Positions 8,054-16,917 are shown, counted from the first letter of the stretch. The stretch: 64,000 nucleotides of DNA from Bacillota bacterium (GCA_023411555.1 JAEYOQ010000006.1:13983-77982); one strand, 5' to 3'. Numbers and translations are program-made. Notes: generated by a model from the sequence alone, not told the origin.

Positions 8054-8084
8054 AAAAAGAGTCGAGAAATCGACTCTTTTTATT
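8054..8084. terminator. Rho-independent terminator after the chemoreceptor remnant
   Basis: AAAAAGAGTCGA (8054-8065) and TCGACTCTTTTT (8070-8081) form a 12-bp stem with loop GAAA, followed by TATTT. It can work in both directions. Confidence 0.88.
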
Positions 8085-8175
8085 TGGTGAAATTAAGACA
8101 ATAACACAAGTAAGAAATGACCAATTAAGAATGACAATAAGATAAGTAAGAAAAATGAGAGAAATATGTGTAAGA

Positions 8176-8325
8176 ATGGGGAGATTAAATCCTGATGTCA
8201 TAAAGCTGATGGATAGTATGTCCAAAAACAATGGACTAAAGGTAGATGCAAGGAATGGCTCATCAGATAATTTAGATGCAAATAAAAGGATTATGTTAAG
8301 TGATAATGAGTTCGGAAAGTACTAG
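8176..8325 (+). pseudogene. Second chemoreceptor C-terminal tail, paralogous remnant
   Basis: A 49-codon frame (ATG 8176 to TAG 8325) reads RLNPDVIKLMDSMSKNNGLK and ends NKRIMLSDNEFGKY. It aligns along its whole length with the last about 50 codons of the 7559-7948 remnant (NLNPDVMKMFDHMSESKGVK and PKRIALSDREFGKY). Nothing upstream resembles a receptor: 8085-8170 is an A-rich stretch with loose repeats of AAGTAAGAAA/AATAAGA. It is a decayed tandem copy of the receptor 3' end. Confidence 0.75.
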
Positions 8326-8439
8326 AAGCTAGAATGATTTATCTTTCCATTAAAAGGAATATATGATAAAATATCAATAGAATAATCGTAAGTGATTATT
8401 CCATTTTCCATTCTAAGAATATTTGAGGAAGGATATTAT

Positions 8440-8970
8440 ATGTATCTAAGGAATAAAAACTTAACCATAAGAAACGCAAATTCTTACGATGCAGCTATTT
8501 TATGCAGGTGGTGGAATGATGGAAAGGTTATGGCTCATGCTGGATTTCCCAATGGATTAGGAACATCAGAAGAGATAATCCTTCAACAGCTCTCAGGTGA
8601 TACAGATGAAACCCGTCGGCGTCTTATCATTGAAGTTGATGGAATACCTACTGGAGAGATGAGTTATAGAAACAAAGGAAATGGCATTGCAGAAATAGGC
8701 ATAAAAATATGTGATTTTTCCAAGCAAGAAAAGGGTCATGGAAAAAAGCTACTTTCCATGTTAATCAATGCTCTTTTTAAGGATATGGGGTATAAGAAGA
8801 TTATTCTAGATACGAACCTAAATAATCATAGAGCTCAACATGTTTATGAACAGCTAGGATTTCAGAAATTACGTGTAAATATAGATACCTGGAAGGATCA
8901 ACTAGGAGAATTGCAATCCTCGGTAGATTATGAACTCGAGGAAAAGGACTTTATAAACTACGCTCTTTAG
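8440..8970 (+). CDS. GNAT-family N-acetyltransferase
   Basis: A 176-residue acetyltransferase of the RimJ/RimL-like group. It opens with NLTIRNANSYDAAILCRWWNDGKVMAHAG. The acetyl-CoA loop is QEKGHGKKLLSMLINALF, and IILDTNLNNHRAQHVYEQLGFQKL is the typical last motif. ATG 8440 is preferred over an upstream in-frame codon at 8392 because GAGGAAGGA lies 6-14 bases before it. Single gene with its own terminator. Substrate unknown. Confidence 0.85.
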   Translation: MYLRNKNLTIRNANSYDAAILCRWWNDGKVMAHAGFPNGLGTSEEIILQQLSGDTDETRRRLIIEVDGIPTGEMSYRNKGNGIAEIGIKICDFSKQEKGHGKKLLSMLINALFKDMGYKKIILDTNLNNHRAQHVYEQLGFQKLRVNIDTWKDQLGELQSSVDYELEEKDFINYAL

Positions 8971-8983
8971 ATGGGAGCTTATA

Positions 8984-9017
8984 AAATGGAACGGAATTTT
9001 GCCGTTCCATTTTTTTA
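8984..9017 (+). terminator. Rho-independent terminator, insertion point of the IS
   Basis: AAATGGAACGG (8984-8994) pairs with CCGTTCCATTT (9002-9012) and continues as a T tract to 9016. The IS200-type element begins immediately afterwards at about 9019. Confidence 0.9.
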
Positions 9018-9092
9018 ATTGTAGGGCTATCTTTAAAAAACCACCAGCTATGCTGGTGGATCCCAGTGGCTTCTAGCGTTTTCATAAGAGAA

Positions 9093-9147
9093 CTCCTTTG
9101 TTATAATGAGTGTGGGTCTCAAACCGCACTATAATAACAAAGGAGGT
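9093..9147 (+). promoter_or_regulatory. tnpA leader hairpin sequestering the ribosome binding site
   Basis: CTCCTTTGTTAT (9093-9104) is the exact complement of ATAACAAAGGAG (9134-9145), with further partial pairing (GAGTGTGG against CCGCACT) inside. The 3' arm contains the AAAGGAGGT of tnpA, so the folded mRNA hides its own ribosome binding site. IS200 elements are known to limit transposition in this way. The same structure starts the second copy at the window end. Confidence 0.8.
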
Positions 9148-9153
9148 ATCCAG

Positions 9154-9624
9154 TTGGATAAGAATACATTATCACATACGACATGGGAATGTAAATACCA
9201 TATAGTATTTGCTCCTAAATTTAGAAGACAAGTAATATATAAAACCATAAAAGCAGATGTGGCAAATATATTGAGTACATTATGTAAAAGAAAAGGAGTA
9301 GAAATAATCGAAGCAGAATGTTGTAAAGATCATATACACATGCTTGTGAGAATTCCACCAAATATTAGTGTATCTGCATTTATGGGATATTTAAAGGGAA
9401 AAAGCTCGCTCATGATATTTGATAGACATGCAAATTTGAAGTACAAGTATGGAAATCGAAAATTCTGGTGTAGAGGGTACTTTGTAGATACAGTTGGAAA
9501 AAATGCAAAGAAAATTGAAGACTATATTAAAAATCAATTGATGGATGATGTAGCAGAAGACCAACTGACGCTAAAAGAGTATATAGACCCGTTCACGGGT
9601 GAGCCAGTAACTAAAGGCAAATAA
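9154..9624 (+). CDS. tnpA: IS200-type Y1 transposase TnpA
   Basis: A 156-residue single-strand transposase. TWECKYHIVFAPKFRRQVIY near the N-terminus, the HUH pair in CCKDHIHMLVRIPP, and the catalytic-tyrosine helix with KNAKKIEDYIKNQ (the Tyr in DYI) define the Y1 family. It cuts and rejoins ssDNA at the element ends during replication. TTG 9154 is taken as start because AAAGGAGGT lies at 9139-9147; an earlier in-frame ATG at 9106 falls inside the regulatory hairpin. All catalytic residues appear intact. Confidence 0.92.
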   Translation: MDKNTLSHTTWECKYHIVFAPKFRRQVIYKTIKADVANILSTLCKRKGVEIIEAECCKDHIHMLVRIPPNISVSAFMGYLKGKSSLMIFDRHANLKYKYGNRKFWCRGYFVDTVGKNAKKIEDYIKNQLMDDVAEDQLTLKEYIDPFTGEPVTKGK

Positions 9625-9626
9625 AA

Positions 9627-9753
9627 AACCCTTGTAAGGGTTAGCCAGAGAAAGTGGTGCGGTTGAGGCCCTTACTTTCGAAGGGCCTTTGAGGCCCATG
9701 CCGGCAATAGCCCCTTACAGGGGCAGAGCAAACCACCAGTTCACACTGGTGGT
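9627..9753 (+). other. Four consecutive hairpins in the IS 3' region
   Basis: Stems: AACCCTT/AAGGGTT (9627-9642), AGGCCCTT/AAGGGCCT (9666-9688), GCCCCT/AGGGGC (9710-9724) and the right-end hairpin (9732-9753). The first two may stop transcription coming out of tnpA. The compact array could also be a structured RNA. It is much more GC-rich than its surroundings. Confidence 0.5.
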
Positions 9754-9858
9754 GCTGATTCAGAAGGATAGAAAGTCCGATAAGCGAGCTTTCCTCCGGT
9801 TAGAATAATTTGACGCAAAGTTCTTTTTTGTTGGATGACGTTTCTTTCTATTTGATGC

Positions 9859-12111
9859 CTAGCTTAAGACGGCCTTCTGTCCTTTATCGCCACGCTTTCT
9901 CATACGTACCTTTTTCGCACTGAGTGTTTTATCATTATGCTGGAAGGACTCTTCATTCTGGTTCAGGGCAATAGCAAAGCTGACTGTGTCATTCTTCTCC
10001 AGTGTGATTGCTTTTACACCGCGGCTGGTCTTCTTTAATTCGCTTACCTCGGAGAGAGGGAAGCCTAAGGATAAGCCTTTGTCCGTAAGAATAATGACTT
10101 TTAGGTTGCCAGCCAGGACCTCGTGACCGGACAGGAGATTGATTGCGATTATTTCATCCTTTTCCTCCAGCTTTGTGGAAGCGATTTGGGAGCGATTAGT
10201 CTCGAATTCCACGCCGGATACCTGCTTGATATAGCCGTATTTTGTAGTAAAGAGAAGCTGGGATTCAAAGAGCTGTTCAAAGCTGGTATACAGGATCGTG
10301 TTTTCCTTATCTAATTTACATAGTGTGTGGATTAAAACACCCTTGTCCTTCATCTTGCACCTTGGAATGGCCTCGGCCTTCACCTGGTACATGTTACCTT
10401 CCGCCGTGAAGACGCAAAGCTTATCGGTGTTCTTCATCATTATGATATGGCTGAACTCCTTCAGGTTATCCTCGGAGGCTCTAGTATAGCTGGCAGCATC
10501 GACGGATTTCGTATATCCAAATCGATCGATTAATACATAGATATCCTCGATCTTGACCTCTTCTACATAATCTACCATAGATTGATTAGATAGCATGGTC
10601 TTTCTGGGGCGGTGGAAGAGCTTTCTGTACTCTCGCAGGCGTCCCTTAATCACCTTGTAAAGCTCTTTTGTGTCTCCGAGTATCTTACGGTATTCTTCGA
10701 TATTCTTAGCAATCGTATCGTTCTCTTCATGGAGCTTCATTATCTCCAGACCAATTAACTTGCTTAATTGCATTGCAAGGATTGCATCTGCCTGACGTTC
10801 GGTGAAATTAAGGGTGGAAGCTTCCTTCTCGGAGGCTGCTGATTTGAACTTTATGCCCTCGGTATTTCCCTCGATCAGACATGCCTTTGCCTGCTTAATG
10901 GAGGAGCTGCCACGGAGTATTTCAATAATCAGGTCGATTACATCGGTTGCCTTAATTAAGCCGCCAACAATCTCCTGACGCTTGATTGCCTTATCTAATA
11001 GGTAATTATACTCCTTGGTATAAAGCTCCACCTGAAAATCAACAAATTCACTGATGATGCTCTTAAGATTAAAGGTGATGGGCTGTTGCTCCTTAATTGC
11101 TAGGAGATTAGCGGCATAGGTATCCTCCATGGAGGTCTTCTTATATAGGCCGTTTAATAGGTTGTTCAGATCGCGGTCCTTCTTCACCTCGATTACGATT
11201 CGTATTCCTTCCTTGGAGGATTCGTCACGCACATCATATATTTCATCGAATACCTTGTCCTTAATCAGAGTAGCAAGACTTTCTACTAATTTCGTCTTGT
11301 TACCGCTTATTGTATAGGGGATCTCGGTGACTACAATATTTTTACGTCCATTATCACCATTCTCGATTTCGACCTTAGAGCGTATACGGATTTTCCCCTC
11401 ACCGGTTTCGTAAAGAGTATACATATCATCCTGATTCGTGATGATACCGCCGGTCGGAAAGTCAGGTGCAGGAATGTATTCCATCAATTTTCTGACTGTA
11501 ATATTCGGATTATCCATGTATGCAATAACACCATCAATTACCTCTGTCGGGTTATGGGGAGGAATGTTGGTTGCCATACCTACCGCAATACCGGTGGTTC
11601 CGTTAATCAACAGGTTGGGAATCATAGCAGGGAGTACGACGGGTTCCTTCTCGCTGTCATCGAAGTTGGGGACGAAATCGATCAAGCCCTTTTCCAGATG
11701 GTCTAACAGTGCCATAGAGCTGAGGGATAATCTTGCTTCCGTATAACGCATAGCTGCAGCACTATCTCCGTCGATGGATCCAAAGTTACCGTGTCCATCC
11801 ACCAAGGGGAGCATCATGGAGAACTCTTCGGACATATGGACTAAGGCATCATAGATGGAGGAGTCACCGTGTGGATGATATTTACCCATGGTATCGCCGA
11901 CGATACGAGCGCTTTTTCTATGGGGCTTTGCAGGGTCCAAGCCAAGCTCGATCATGGAATACAGAATTCTTCTTTGTACCGGCTTTAAGCCGTCTCGCAC
12001 ATCCGGTAAGGCACGGGAAATAATAACACTCAGGGCATAATCCCGAAAGCTTGTTTTCATCTCCTCGGAAAAATCCATCTGAATTATTTGGTCAACATTT
12101 TTCTTCATCAC
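9859..12111 (-). CDS. parC: Type IIA topoisomerase subunit A, ParC/GyrA family (probably topoisomerase IV-like)
   Basis: A 750-residue breakage-reunion subunit that passes one DNA duplex through another together with the upstream B subunit. The catalytic tyrosine is Y123 in AAMRYTEARLS. The winged-helix region HPHGDSSIYDALV has Ser84 and Asp88, the quinolone-sensitive residues. The C-terminal beta-pinwheel (about 510-750) lacks a recognisable GyrA box (Q-R-R-G-G-K-G), which is needed for DNA wrapping and supercoiling, so decatenating, ParC-like activity is favoured. It follows the B gene by 13 bases. The main gyrA is presumably elsewhere. Confidence 0.85.
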   Translation of the reverse strand: MMKKNVDQIIQMDFSEEMKTSFRDYALSVIISRALPDVRDGLKPVQRRILYSMIELGLDPAKPHRKSARIVGDTMGKYHPHGDSSIYDALVHMSEEFSMMLPLVDGHGNFGSIDGDSAAAMRYTEARLSLSSMALLDHLEKGLIDFVPNFDDSEKEPVVLPAMIPNLLINGTTGIAVGMATNIPPHNPTEVIDGVIAYMDNPNITVRKLMEYIPAPDFPTGGIITNQDDMYTLYETGEGKIRIRSKVEIENGDNGRKNIVVTEIPYTISGNKTKLVESLATLIKDKVFDEIYDVRDESSKEGIRIVIEVKKDRDLNNLLNGLYKKTSMEDTYAANLLAIKEQQPITFNLKSIISEFVDFQVELYTKEYNYLLDKAIKRQEIVGGLIKATDVIDLIIEILRGSSSIKQAKACLIEGNTEGIKFKSAASEKEASTLNFTERQADAILAMQLSKLIGLEIMKLHEENDTIAKNIEEYRKILGDTKELYKVIKGRLREYRKLFHRPRKTMLSNQSMVDYVEEVKIEDIYVLIDRFGYTKSVDAASYTRASEDNLKEFSHIIMMKNTDKLCVFTAEGNMYQVKAEAIPRCKMKDKGVLIHTLCKLDKENTILYTSFEQLFESQLLFTTKYGYIKQVSGVEFETNRSQIASTKLEEKDEIIAINLLSGHEVLAGNLKVIILTDKGLSLGFPLSEVSELKKTSRGVKAITLEKNDTVSFAIALNQNEESFQHNDKTLSAKKVRMRKRGDKGQKAVLS

Positions 12112-12124
12112 AGCTTAATCCTCC

Positions 12125-14056
12125 TTAAATATCTAGCTTTGCATATTTTGCTTCATCCATGATAAAGTTACGTCTGGGAGGAACGTTGCTGCTCATAAGC
12201 ATAGTCGTTATCTCGTCTGCTTCTACCGTATCACTGATTGCAATCTGCGCAAGTATTCTGGTATCGGGATTCAATGTCGTCTCCCATAACTGATGTGCGT
12301 CCATTTCGCCAAGACCTTTATATCTTTGGAGGCTAAGAATTTTATTACCTTCTATTTTACGGAACTTCTCCAGCTCAAAATCGTTAAACAAGTATTCGGA
12401 CAATTTGGTCTTCTTACCTTTGACGGTTGTTTCATAATCTACCTTATAAAGCGGTGGAAGTCCCCGGTAAACCTTTCCCTCTAAGATCAGCTCTGGCATG
12501 AAACGATAGAAGAAGGTTAAGAGTAGAGTGCTGATATGTGCTCCGTCCACATCGGCATCAGTAAGGATGATAATCTTATCATACCGAAGCTTTGAGAGGT
12601 CGAATTCATCACCAATCCCACAGCCAAAGGCTGCAATCATCGACTTTATTTCATTATTTACAAGTATTTTCTCCAGGGTAGCTTTTTCTACGTTGAGAAT
12701 TTTACCTCTCAGGGGGAGCACTGCCTGGGTTCGTCTATTTCTTGCCGTCTTTACGGTACCACCGGCAGAATCACCCTCTACGATATATAGCTCACATTCC
12801 TCGGGCTTCTTGGAGGAGCAGGATGCAAGCTTGCTTCTGGTGTCAACATCATTCAGCTGCTTCATGACAGCAACCCTTGCCTTGTCACTGGCACGCCTTG
12901 CATTAAAGGACTTTAAAGAATTATCAAGAATGGCCTTTAATACCTCAACATTCTTATCAAACCAACGTTGAGCTTCGGAGGAGAAGACATCCTCAACAGC
13001 ACTTTTTGCATCGGTGTTACCCAGCTTCGTCTTTGTCTGACCTTCGAACTGGGGATTCGGGTGCTTGATCGAGATGATGGCCACAAGACCGTTACGAATA
13101 TCCTTGCCATCAAAGTTCTCGTCCTTATCCTTTAATATATTAAGCTCTCGGGCATATTGATTCATCACACGGGTTAACCCGGTCTTAAAGCCGGTTACCA
13201 GAGTTCCTCCGTCTACTACATTGATACGGTTACAGTAAGCATTAATCTGCTCTGAATAGCTATCTGTGTACTGAAGAGCGATCTCCACCTCGATATCACC
13301 GCTTTTACCCTCGAGATAGACAGGCTCCCCATGAAGGGGGTTCATCTCTCTGGTTAGGTAGGACACAAAGCTCTTAATACCGAACTCCTCCTGATAGGAT
13401 TTGGTGAGACCAGTGTTTTGATCGCTAAAGACAAGCAATAAATTCTTGTTTAAGAAGGCGATTTCCTTCAGCTTCTTTTGAATAATATCAGATTTAAATT
13501 CTACTGTTTCGAAAATAGTTTCATCGGGATAGAAGATAACCTTTGTTCCAGTGTCAGATTTATTACATTTCCCGACTACGGGAAGAAAACCTCCTTCCAG
13601 CTGGGTGATGGGATGACCGCCATTCTCATATTCATCGCGATAGATTTTTCCGTCGCGTCTAACCTCAACAATCATTTTCTTGGAGAGGGCATTGACTACA
13701 GAGGCACCTACGCCATGAAGACCACCGGCTACCTTATAAACAGAATTACCGAACTTTCCACCGGCATGAAGAATGGTATATACTACGCGGACGGTAGGAA
13801 TCTTCTTTGTTGGATGAATATCTACCGGAACACCTCGTCCGTTATCACATATTTCAATTCCGCCATCCTTTAAAAGTGTAATATTTAGCCTTGTACAATA
13901 ACCCGCCAGATGTTCATCAATTCCATTATCGAGAATTTCCCAAATTAGATGATGCAGTCCCCTTGAACCAGTGCTTCCGATATACATACCTGGTCGCTTT
14001 CTGACTGCCTCTAAACCTTCTAAAACAACAATTTGACTACCGCTGTATTGTTCCAT
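12125..14056 (-). CDS. parE: Type IIA topoisomerase subunit B, ParE/GyrB family
   Basis: A 643-residue ATPase subunit. The GHKL ATP site has E40 and N44 in WEILDNGIDEHLAG (Gly where most homologues have Ser or Ala), then DNGRGVPVDIHP and GGLHGVGASVVNALS. The TOPRIM domain has YIVEGDSAGG (about 425) and ILTDADVDGAHI. The stretch LPLRGKILNVEKA is closer to GyrB than to ParE wording, while the partner lacks a GyrA box, so gyrase-versus-topo IV naming is unsettled. Shares a promoter with the A subunit, which follows it. Confidence 0.85.
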   Translation of the reverse strand: MEQYSGSQIVVLEGLEAVRKRPGMYIGSTGSRGLHHLIWEILDNGIDEHLAGYCTRLNITLLKDGGIEICDNGRGVPVDIHPTKKIPTVRVVYTILHAGGKFGNSVYKVAGGLHGVGASVVNALSKKMIVEVRRDGKIYRDEYENGGHPITQLEGGFLPVVGKCNKSDTGTKVIFYPDETIFETVEFKSDIIQKKLKEIAFLNKNLLLVFSDQNTGLTKSYQEEFGIKSFVSYLTREMNPLHGEPVYLEGKSGDIEVEIALQYTDSYSEQINAYCNRINVVDGGTLVTGFKTGLTRVMNQYARELNILKDKDENFDGKDIRNGLVAIISIKHPNPQFEGQTKTKLGNTDAKSAVEDVFSSEAQRWFDKNVEVLKAILDNSLKSFNARRASDKARVAVMKQLNDVDTRSKLASCSSKKPEECELYIVEGDSAGGTVKTARNRRTQAVLPLRGKILNVEKATLEKILVNNEIKSMIAAFGCGIGDEFDLSKLRYDKIIILTDADVDGAHISTLLLTFFYRFMPELILEGKVYRGLPPLYKVDYETTVKGKKTKLSEYLFNDFELEKFRKIEGNKILSLQRYKGLGEMDAHQLWETTLNPDTRILAQIAISDTVEADEITTMLMSSNVPPRRNFIMDEAKYAKLDI

Positions 14057-14640
14057 GGTGTAATACCCCTTCTGTTAGTTATTCTTAGTTCAAGTACGCC
14101 CCAGCGTACTAACGCGCTGTATACTTGCATTGCTGTAGAATCCATAGGAAGGCCGAGTTTATCCATTAAAGAAAGAAATCAAGGCTTTAGTTGCCAAAAA
14201 TTCCTATTTCTTCCATGGATGGATCGGCTCATATGGATCAGTATAACATAAATATATCAAATTTTCCACAAGTATTACAATCATATGTTCGCCCAGAACT
14301 CTAGTGTACTAATAATATCAGGGCTTTGGGACTAGTCAAGGAGGCACCTGCAAATACTTTTATCGTAGTTATGAATGGAATTCAGAAAAAATTTAAAAAG
14401 CTGACTCCAAGCAATTTAATAGTAGAATTAAAAGGTTGCATGAATAATTAAAAAAGTGATTGAAAAAAACATAGAATGATGTATAATAGGAACAATTATC
14501 AGATATTTAATTCAACCCCCTCGAAGCTGAGCGACAGGGGGGATTTTGACGAAGTACTGAAAATCCATAAAATATAAGGTTTTGTAAGTGTTTGTAAGTT
14601 GGTATAATTATGCATGTTTACGAATGACGAAGGAGGAAAT
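14057..14640. other. Intergenic region between the topoisomerase operon and PHP gene
   Basis: No gene seen. It holds a 7-bp hairpin AGTACGC-ccca-GCGTACT (14093-14110) in the leader of the minus-strand operon. Before the rightward PHP gene are two stems: CCCCCT...AGGGGG (about 14516-14540) and GGATTTT...AAAATCC (about 14541-14566). These may be a leader structure or terminator, but they match no riboswitch class I recognise. Confidence 0.5.
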
Positions 14641-15336
14641 ATGAGCCTATTTTTATATGAGACACATTTGCACACGAAGCAGGCCAGTGCCTGCGGTGTA
14701 TTGAACGGTGCACAGCATGTAAGATTTTATAAAGAAGCAGGATATAGTGGAATAGTCGTAACGGACCATTTTTTTAACGGTAATACCTGTATCCCGGAAA
14801 ATCTTACCTGGGAAGAAAGAGTGGAGCTGTTTTGTAAGGGTTATGAAGAGGCCAAGGAAGAAGGTGATAAGCTAGGCTTATCCGTATTTTTTGGATGGGA
14901 GGCTAATTTCAAGGCTACTGAGTTCTTGGTTTACGGTTTGGATAAGGAATGGCTGATGGAGCATCCTCAGATTATGGATTGGTCAGTGGAGGAACAGTAT
15001 GAGCAGATTCATGCCGCCGGTGGGTATGTGGTGCATGCTCATCCCTTCCGAAAGCGTGAATACATTAAAGAGATTCGCTTGTACCCTTCCCATGTAGATG
15101 CAGTGGAGGGTATTAATATAGGAAATCGTAATGATGAGTTCGATAAGCAGGCCATGACGTATGCCAAAAAGCATAGATTGCCAATTGTTGCAGGATCTGA
15201 TGCTCACGGCTTTGAAAAATACCGCAGTGGAATTGCTTTTAAAAGGAAGGCTGAGAATATCCATGATTTTATCGATATGATTAAGGCCGGTAAATATGAG
15301 TTGATTAATCCGAAAGAGATTATCATAGATAAATAA
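14641..15336 (+). CDS. PHP-domain phosphoesterase
   Basis: A 231-residue metal-dependent phosphoesterase. Metal ligands are visible in ETHLHTKQAS (HxH), VVTDHFF (DH), GWEANF, VVHAHPF and GSDAHG, the motifs of the polymerase-and-histidinol-phosphatase fold. ATG 14641 is preferred because AAGGAGG precedes it directly; an in-frame ATG at 14614 has none. It lies 18 bases upstream of lysA, with which it is probably co-transcribed. The substrate is unknown; a direct role in lysine synthesis is not implied. Confidence 0.85.
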   Translation: MSLFLYETHLHTKQASACGVLNGAQHVRFYKEAGYSGIVVTDHFFNGNTCIPENLTWEERVELFCKGYEEAKEEGDKLGLSVFFGWEANFKATEFLVYGLDKEWLMEHPQIMDWSVEEQYEQIHAAGGYVVHAHPFRKREYIKEIRLYPSHVDAVEGINIGNRNDEFDKQAMTYAKKHRLPIVAGSDAHGFEKYRSGIAFKRKAENIHDFIDMIKAGKYELINPKEIIIDK

Positions 15337-15354
15337 ACATGTAGGAGGTTCCCG

Positions 15355-16617
15355 ATGAAAAAACCATTTGTTACTCTCGAACAGTTAAAGGAAATAACAA
15401 AGACATACCCGACCCCCTTTCACATTTATGATGAAAAAGGCATTCGTGAAAATGCAAGGAGGCTCAATGAAGCCTTTGCATGGAACAAAGGCTTTAAAGA
15501 ATATTTTGCGGTGAAAGCAACACCAAACCCCTATATTATCAATATATTAAGAGAAGAAGGCTGTGGATTGGATTGCTCATCCTTGACGGAGCTCATGATG
15601 GCGGAGGTACTTCATTGTAAGGGAGAGGATATTATGTTCTCCTCCAATGCGACCCCGGCAGAGGAATTTATCAAGGCAGCAGAGCTGAATGCAATTATCA
15701 ATTTAGATGATTTTACTCATATTGATTTTCTGGAGAAGGCAGTCGGGATTCCTGAGACTATATGCTGTCGCTATAATCCGGGCGGTGTATTTAAGACGGC
15801 TAACGGCATAATGGACAATCCGGGAGACGCAAAATATGGATTTACCAAGGAACAAATGGTGGAAGGCTTTAAGATTCTCAAGGAAAAGGGAGCGAAGCAG
15901 TTTGGTATCCACTCCTTCTTAGCAAGTAATACTGAGACCGATGAATATTATCCAACTTTAGCGGGTATTTTATTTGAGCTGGCGGTGGAGCTTAAGGAAA
16001 AGACCGGCGTCCAGATTAAATTCATCAATCTATCCGGTGGAGTAGGAATCCCCTATAAGCCAGATGGAAAAGCAAATGATATCATGAATATCGGGGAAGG
16101 TGTTCGAAAGGTCTTCGAAGAAATCATGGTTCCTGCAGGACTTGGTGATGTGGCAATCTATACAGAGCTGGGACGCTTTATGCTGGCGCCATACGGCCAT
16201 CTGGTAGCAAAGGCTATTCATGAGAAGCATATCTATAAAGAATATATCGGTTTGGATGCCTGTGCGGTAGATTTGATGAGACCGGCTATGTATGGAGCTT
16301 ATCATCACATTACCGTTATGGGGAAGGAAAATGAACCATGCGACCACAAGTATGATGTGACTGGTTCACTCTGCGAAAACAATGATAAATTCGCTATTGA
16401 TCGAATGCTGCCAAAGATTGATATCGGTGATTTCCTTGTAATACATGATACCGGTGCTCATGGATATGCAATGGGATACAATTATAACGGTAAGCTTAAA
16501 TCGGCAGAACTTTTGCTGAAGGAGGATAACTCAGTTCAGCTGATTCGTAGGGCTGAGACTCCGAAGGATTATTTTGCAACCTTCGATTTTACTGATTTTT
16601 TCAAGACATTAGATTAA
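15355..16617 (+). CDS. lysA: Diaminopimelate decarboxylase
   Basis: A 420-residue PLP enzyme that makes L-lysine from meso-diaminopimelate. K54 in EYFAVKATPNP is the PLP lysine. The barrel contains LDCSSLTELMMA and LSGGVGIPY. The C-terminal domain has GSLCENNDKFA, which supplies the cysteine-containing active-site loop in trans, and GAHGYAMGYNYNGK. Group IV decarboxylases for carboxynorspermidine share this fold, but the whole layout fits lysA of clostridia better. It follows the PHP gene by 18 bases with TAGGAGGT as ribosome binding site. Confidence 0.85.
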   Translation: MKKPFVTLEQLKEITKTYPTPFHIYDEKGIRENARRLNEAFAWNKGFKEYFAVKATPNPYIINILREEGCGLDCSSLTELMMAEVLHCKGEDIMFSSNATPAEEFIKAAELNAIINLDDFTHIDFLEKAVGIPETICCRYNPGGVFKTANGIMDNPGDAKYGFTKEQMVEGFKILKEKGAKQFGIHSFLASNTETDEYYPTLAGILFELAVELKEKTGVQIKFINLSGGVGIPYKPDGKANDIMNIGEGVRKVFEEIMVPAGLGDVAIYTELGRFMLAPYGHLVAKAIHEKHIYKEYIGLDACAVDLMRPAMYGAYHHITVMGKENEPCDHKYDVTGSLCENNDKFAIDRMLPKIDIGDFLVIHDTGAHGYAMGYNYNGKLKSAELLLKEDNSVQLIRRAETPKDYFATFDFTDFFKTLD

Positions 16618-16834
16618 TTCTAGATTAACCAGGTTAATGAAGTGGTATGAGCGTTTATTCGTTCATATAATTACTACGTATTACATTAAGGGATAGAAAG
16701 CTCTTTCGGGTATTATTCACAAAAGGATAGAATATTTTATTTGATATAAAGATAAGATATAATGTAACTTCCGTGAAGAATTTTATACTCGAAAACAAGT
16801 GAAAAGTACAGGAATGTTTGATAAGTGAATGAGG

Positions 16835-16863
16835 TTGACAATGTACTATTGATACGATATAAT
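16835..16863 (+). promoter_or_regulatory. Consensus sigma-A promoter of greA-lysS
   Basis: TTGACA (16835-16840), 17-base spacer, TATAAT (16858-16863). Both hexamers are perfect, and the greA start lies 55 bases downstream. Confidence 0.92.
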
Positions 16864-16917
16864 ACTTTGAATGTATTGTATATTGTATAAAAAGCAATAT
16901 GGAGGAAGGGTGTTTTT

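Larger units (their letters stand above)
9019..9790 (+). mobile_element. IS200-type insertion sequence (tnpA only)
   Basis: The left boundary (9019) is fixed by comparison with a second copy at 63882-64000, identical over the 119 bases that can be compared; the flanks differ before TTGTAGGG. A left-end hairpin CCACCAGC-tat-GCTGGTGG (9041-9059) and a right-end hairpin ACCACCAGT-tcac-ACTGGTGGT (9732-9753) are the subterminal structures that Y1 transposases of the IS200/IS605 family recognise. There are no terminal inverted repeats or target duplication, as expected. Only tnpA is present, no tnpB. The right end is estimated a few tens of bases after the right hairpin and is not certain. Confidence 0.85.

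Noticed and set aside
12528..12971. Long antisense frame opposite the ParE-like gene
   Set aside because: A shadow of a strongly conserved gene on the other strand; no ribosome binding site or protein motif.
14500..14580. Lysine (L-box) riboswitch before PHP-lysA
   Set aside because: The region is too short for the five-helix L-box and its conserved core was not seen.
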